From: Alphaproteobacteria bacterium
GTDB lineage: Bacteria; Pseudomonadota; Alphaproteobacteria; Rhizobiales; Xanthobacteraceae
DNA length: 8,061 bases
Assembly: GCA_005884465.1 (NCBI GenBank)
Contig: VAZH01000422.1
Location: 1 to 8,061 of the forward strand
Reading direction: 5' to 3'
Under the pieces are notes generated by a model. It searched no databases. It had not been told where the DNA came from and saw only the letters and a program-made list of their open reading frames with translations. Positions 7,878 to 8,061 of the stretch are shown in pieces (within the stretch, counting starts at the first letter, position 1; every line of letters starts with the position of its first letter). A program made the translations under genes and the position numbers.

Positions 7878-7991
7878 CGTCATGGCCGGGCTTGTCCCGG
7901 CCATCACGTCTTGCTTGTTGTTTCAAGAAGTAAGTCCTTGCCATTATCATGAAGTAAGACGTGGATGCCCGGCACAAGGCCGGGCATGACG
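7878..7991. repeat. Palindromic repeat element C downstream of the MFS gene
   Basis: This is a nested palindrome of about 114 bp. Terminal arms are CGTCATG (7878-7884) and CATGACG (7985-7991). Next to each end is a perfect 9-bp hairpin: ATGGCCGGG-CTTGT-CCCGGCCAT (7882-7904) and ATGCCCGGC-ACAAG-GCCGGGCAT (7965-7987). An inner pair of arms, 7906-7916 with 7952-7962 (10 of 11 matching), folds the middle. The whole unit can form a large cruciform. It begins 32 bp after the restored MFS stop and may act as a transcript end. No protein is encoded in it. Confidence 0.8.
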
Positions 7992-8015
7992 GAGTAAAAT
8001 ATTCCAAACCTGCTA

Positions 8016-8055
8016 TTGGCCGCTCCCCCGCCTCATTTTATATGATAGTTATCAT
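8016..8055 (+). promoter_or_regulatory. Candidate promoter with overlapping operator palindrome at the window edge
   Basis: ATGATA (8042-8047) and TATCAT (8050-8055) are perfect inverted arms around GT. TTGGCC (8016-8021) and TATATG (8039-8044), 17 nt apart, form a plausible -35/-10 pair, and TATGAT at 8041-8046 is an alternative -10. The palindrome overlaps the -10, as expected for a repressor of TetR or MarR type. The gene it would control lies beyond the window end. Confidence 0.45.
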
Positions 8056-8061
8056 GTCATT

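Overview
The window looks like chromosomal DNA from an alphaproteobacterium of the Bradyrhizobium/Rhodopseudomonas group. The clues are high GC content with GC-rich third positions, a magnesium-type porphobilinogen synthase, an LdtR-like winged-helix regulator next to a DUF6163-like membrane protein, an NRAMP manganese transporter behind a Mur-type box, and intergenic palindromic elements of the kind common in Bradyrhizobium. This assignment is inference from the sequence; no search was run.

Layout. On the minus strand, 4-483 holds two 73-residue proteins of unknown function that resemble each other. Next come a strong Rho-independent terminator (558-601) and an LdtR/MarR-type regulator (682-1197) with a palindrome in its promoter region. 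A 374-bp gap follows, then a four-helix membrane protein (1572-2033). A divergent promoter region (2034-2237) leads into the plus-strand genes: hemB (2238-3383), an RDD membrane protein (3492-4037) and the N-end-rule leucyltransferase bpt (4153-4929). The minus-strand manganese transporter mntH (5047-6459) converges on bpt. It shares a short divergent promoter region with a plus-strand MFS exporter (6602 onward) that is frameshifted near its 3' end. The last 70 bases carry an operator-like palindrome over a candidate promoter for a gene outside the window.

The genes are mostly core housekeeping: haem synthesis, protein turnover, manganese uptake and envelope regulation. No phage, IS transposase, CRISPR array, tRNA or rRNA was seen. 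The unusual layer is a set of three palindromic elements of about 100-115 bp (3313-3414, 4992-5100, 7878-7991). All end in GTCAT/ATGAC-type terminal inverted repeats and all sit at gene 3' ends. Two are read through by the neighbouring gene: hemB gains a tail of about 27 residues and stops just after a perfect palindrome, while mntH ends inside an element and appears to have lost its eleventh transmembrane helix. The third follows the frameshifted MFS gene. I found no clear new multi-gene system; the repeat-driven remodelling of gene ends is the most interesting signal.
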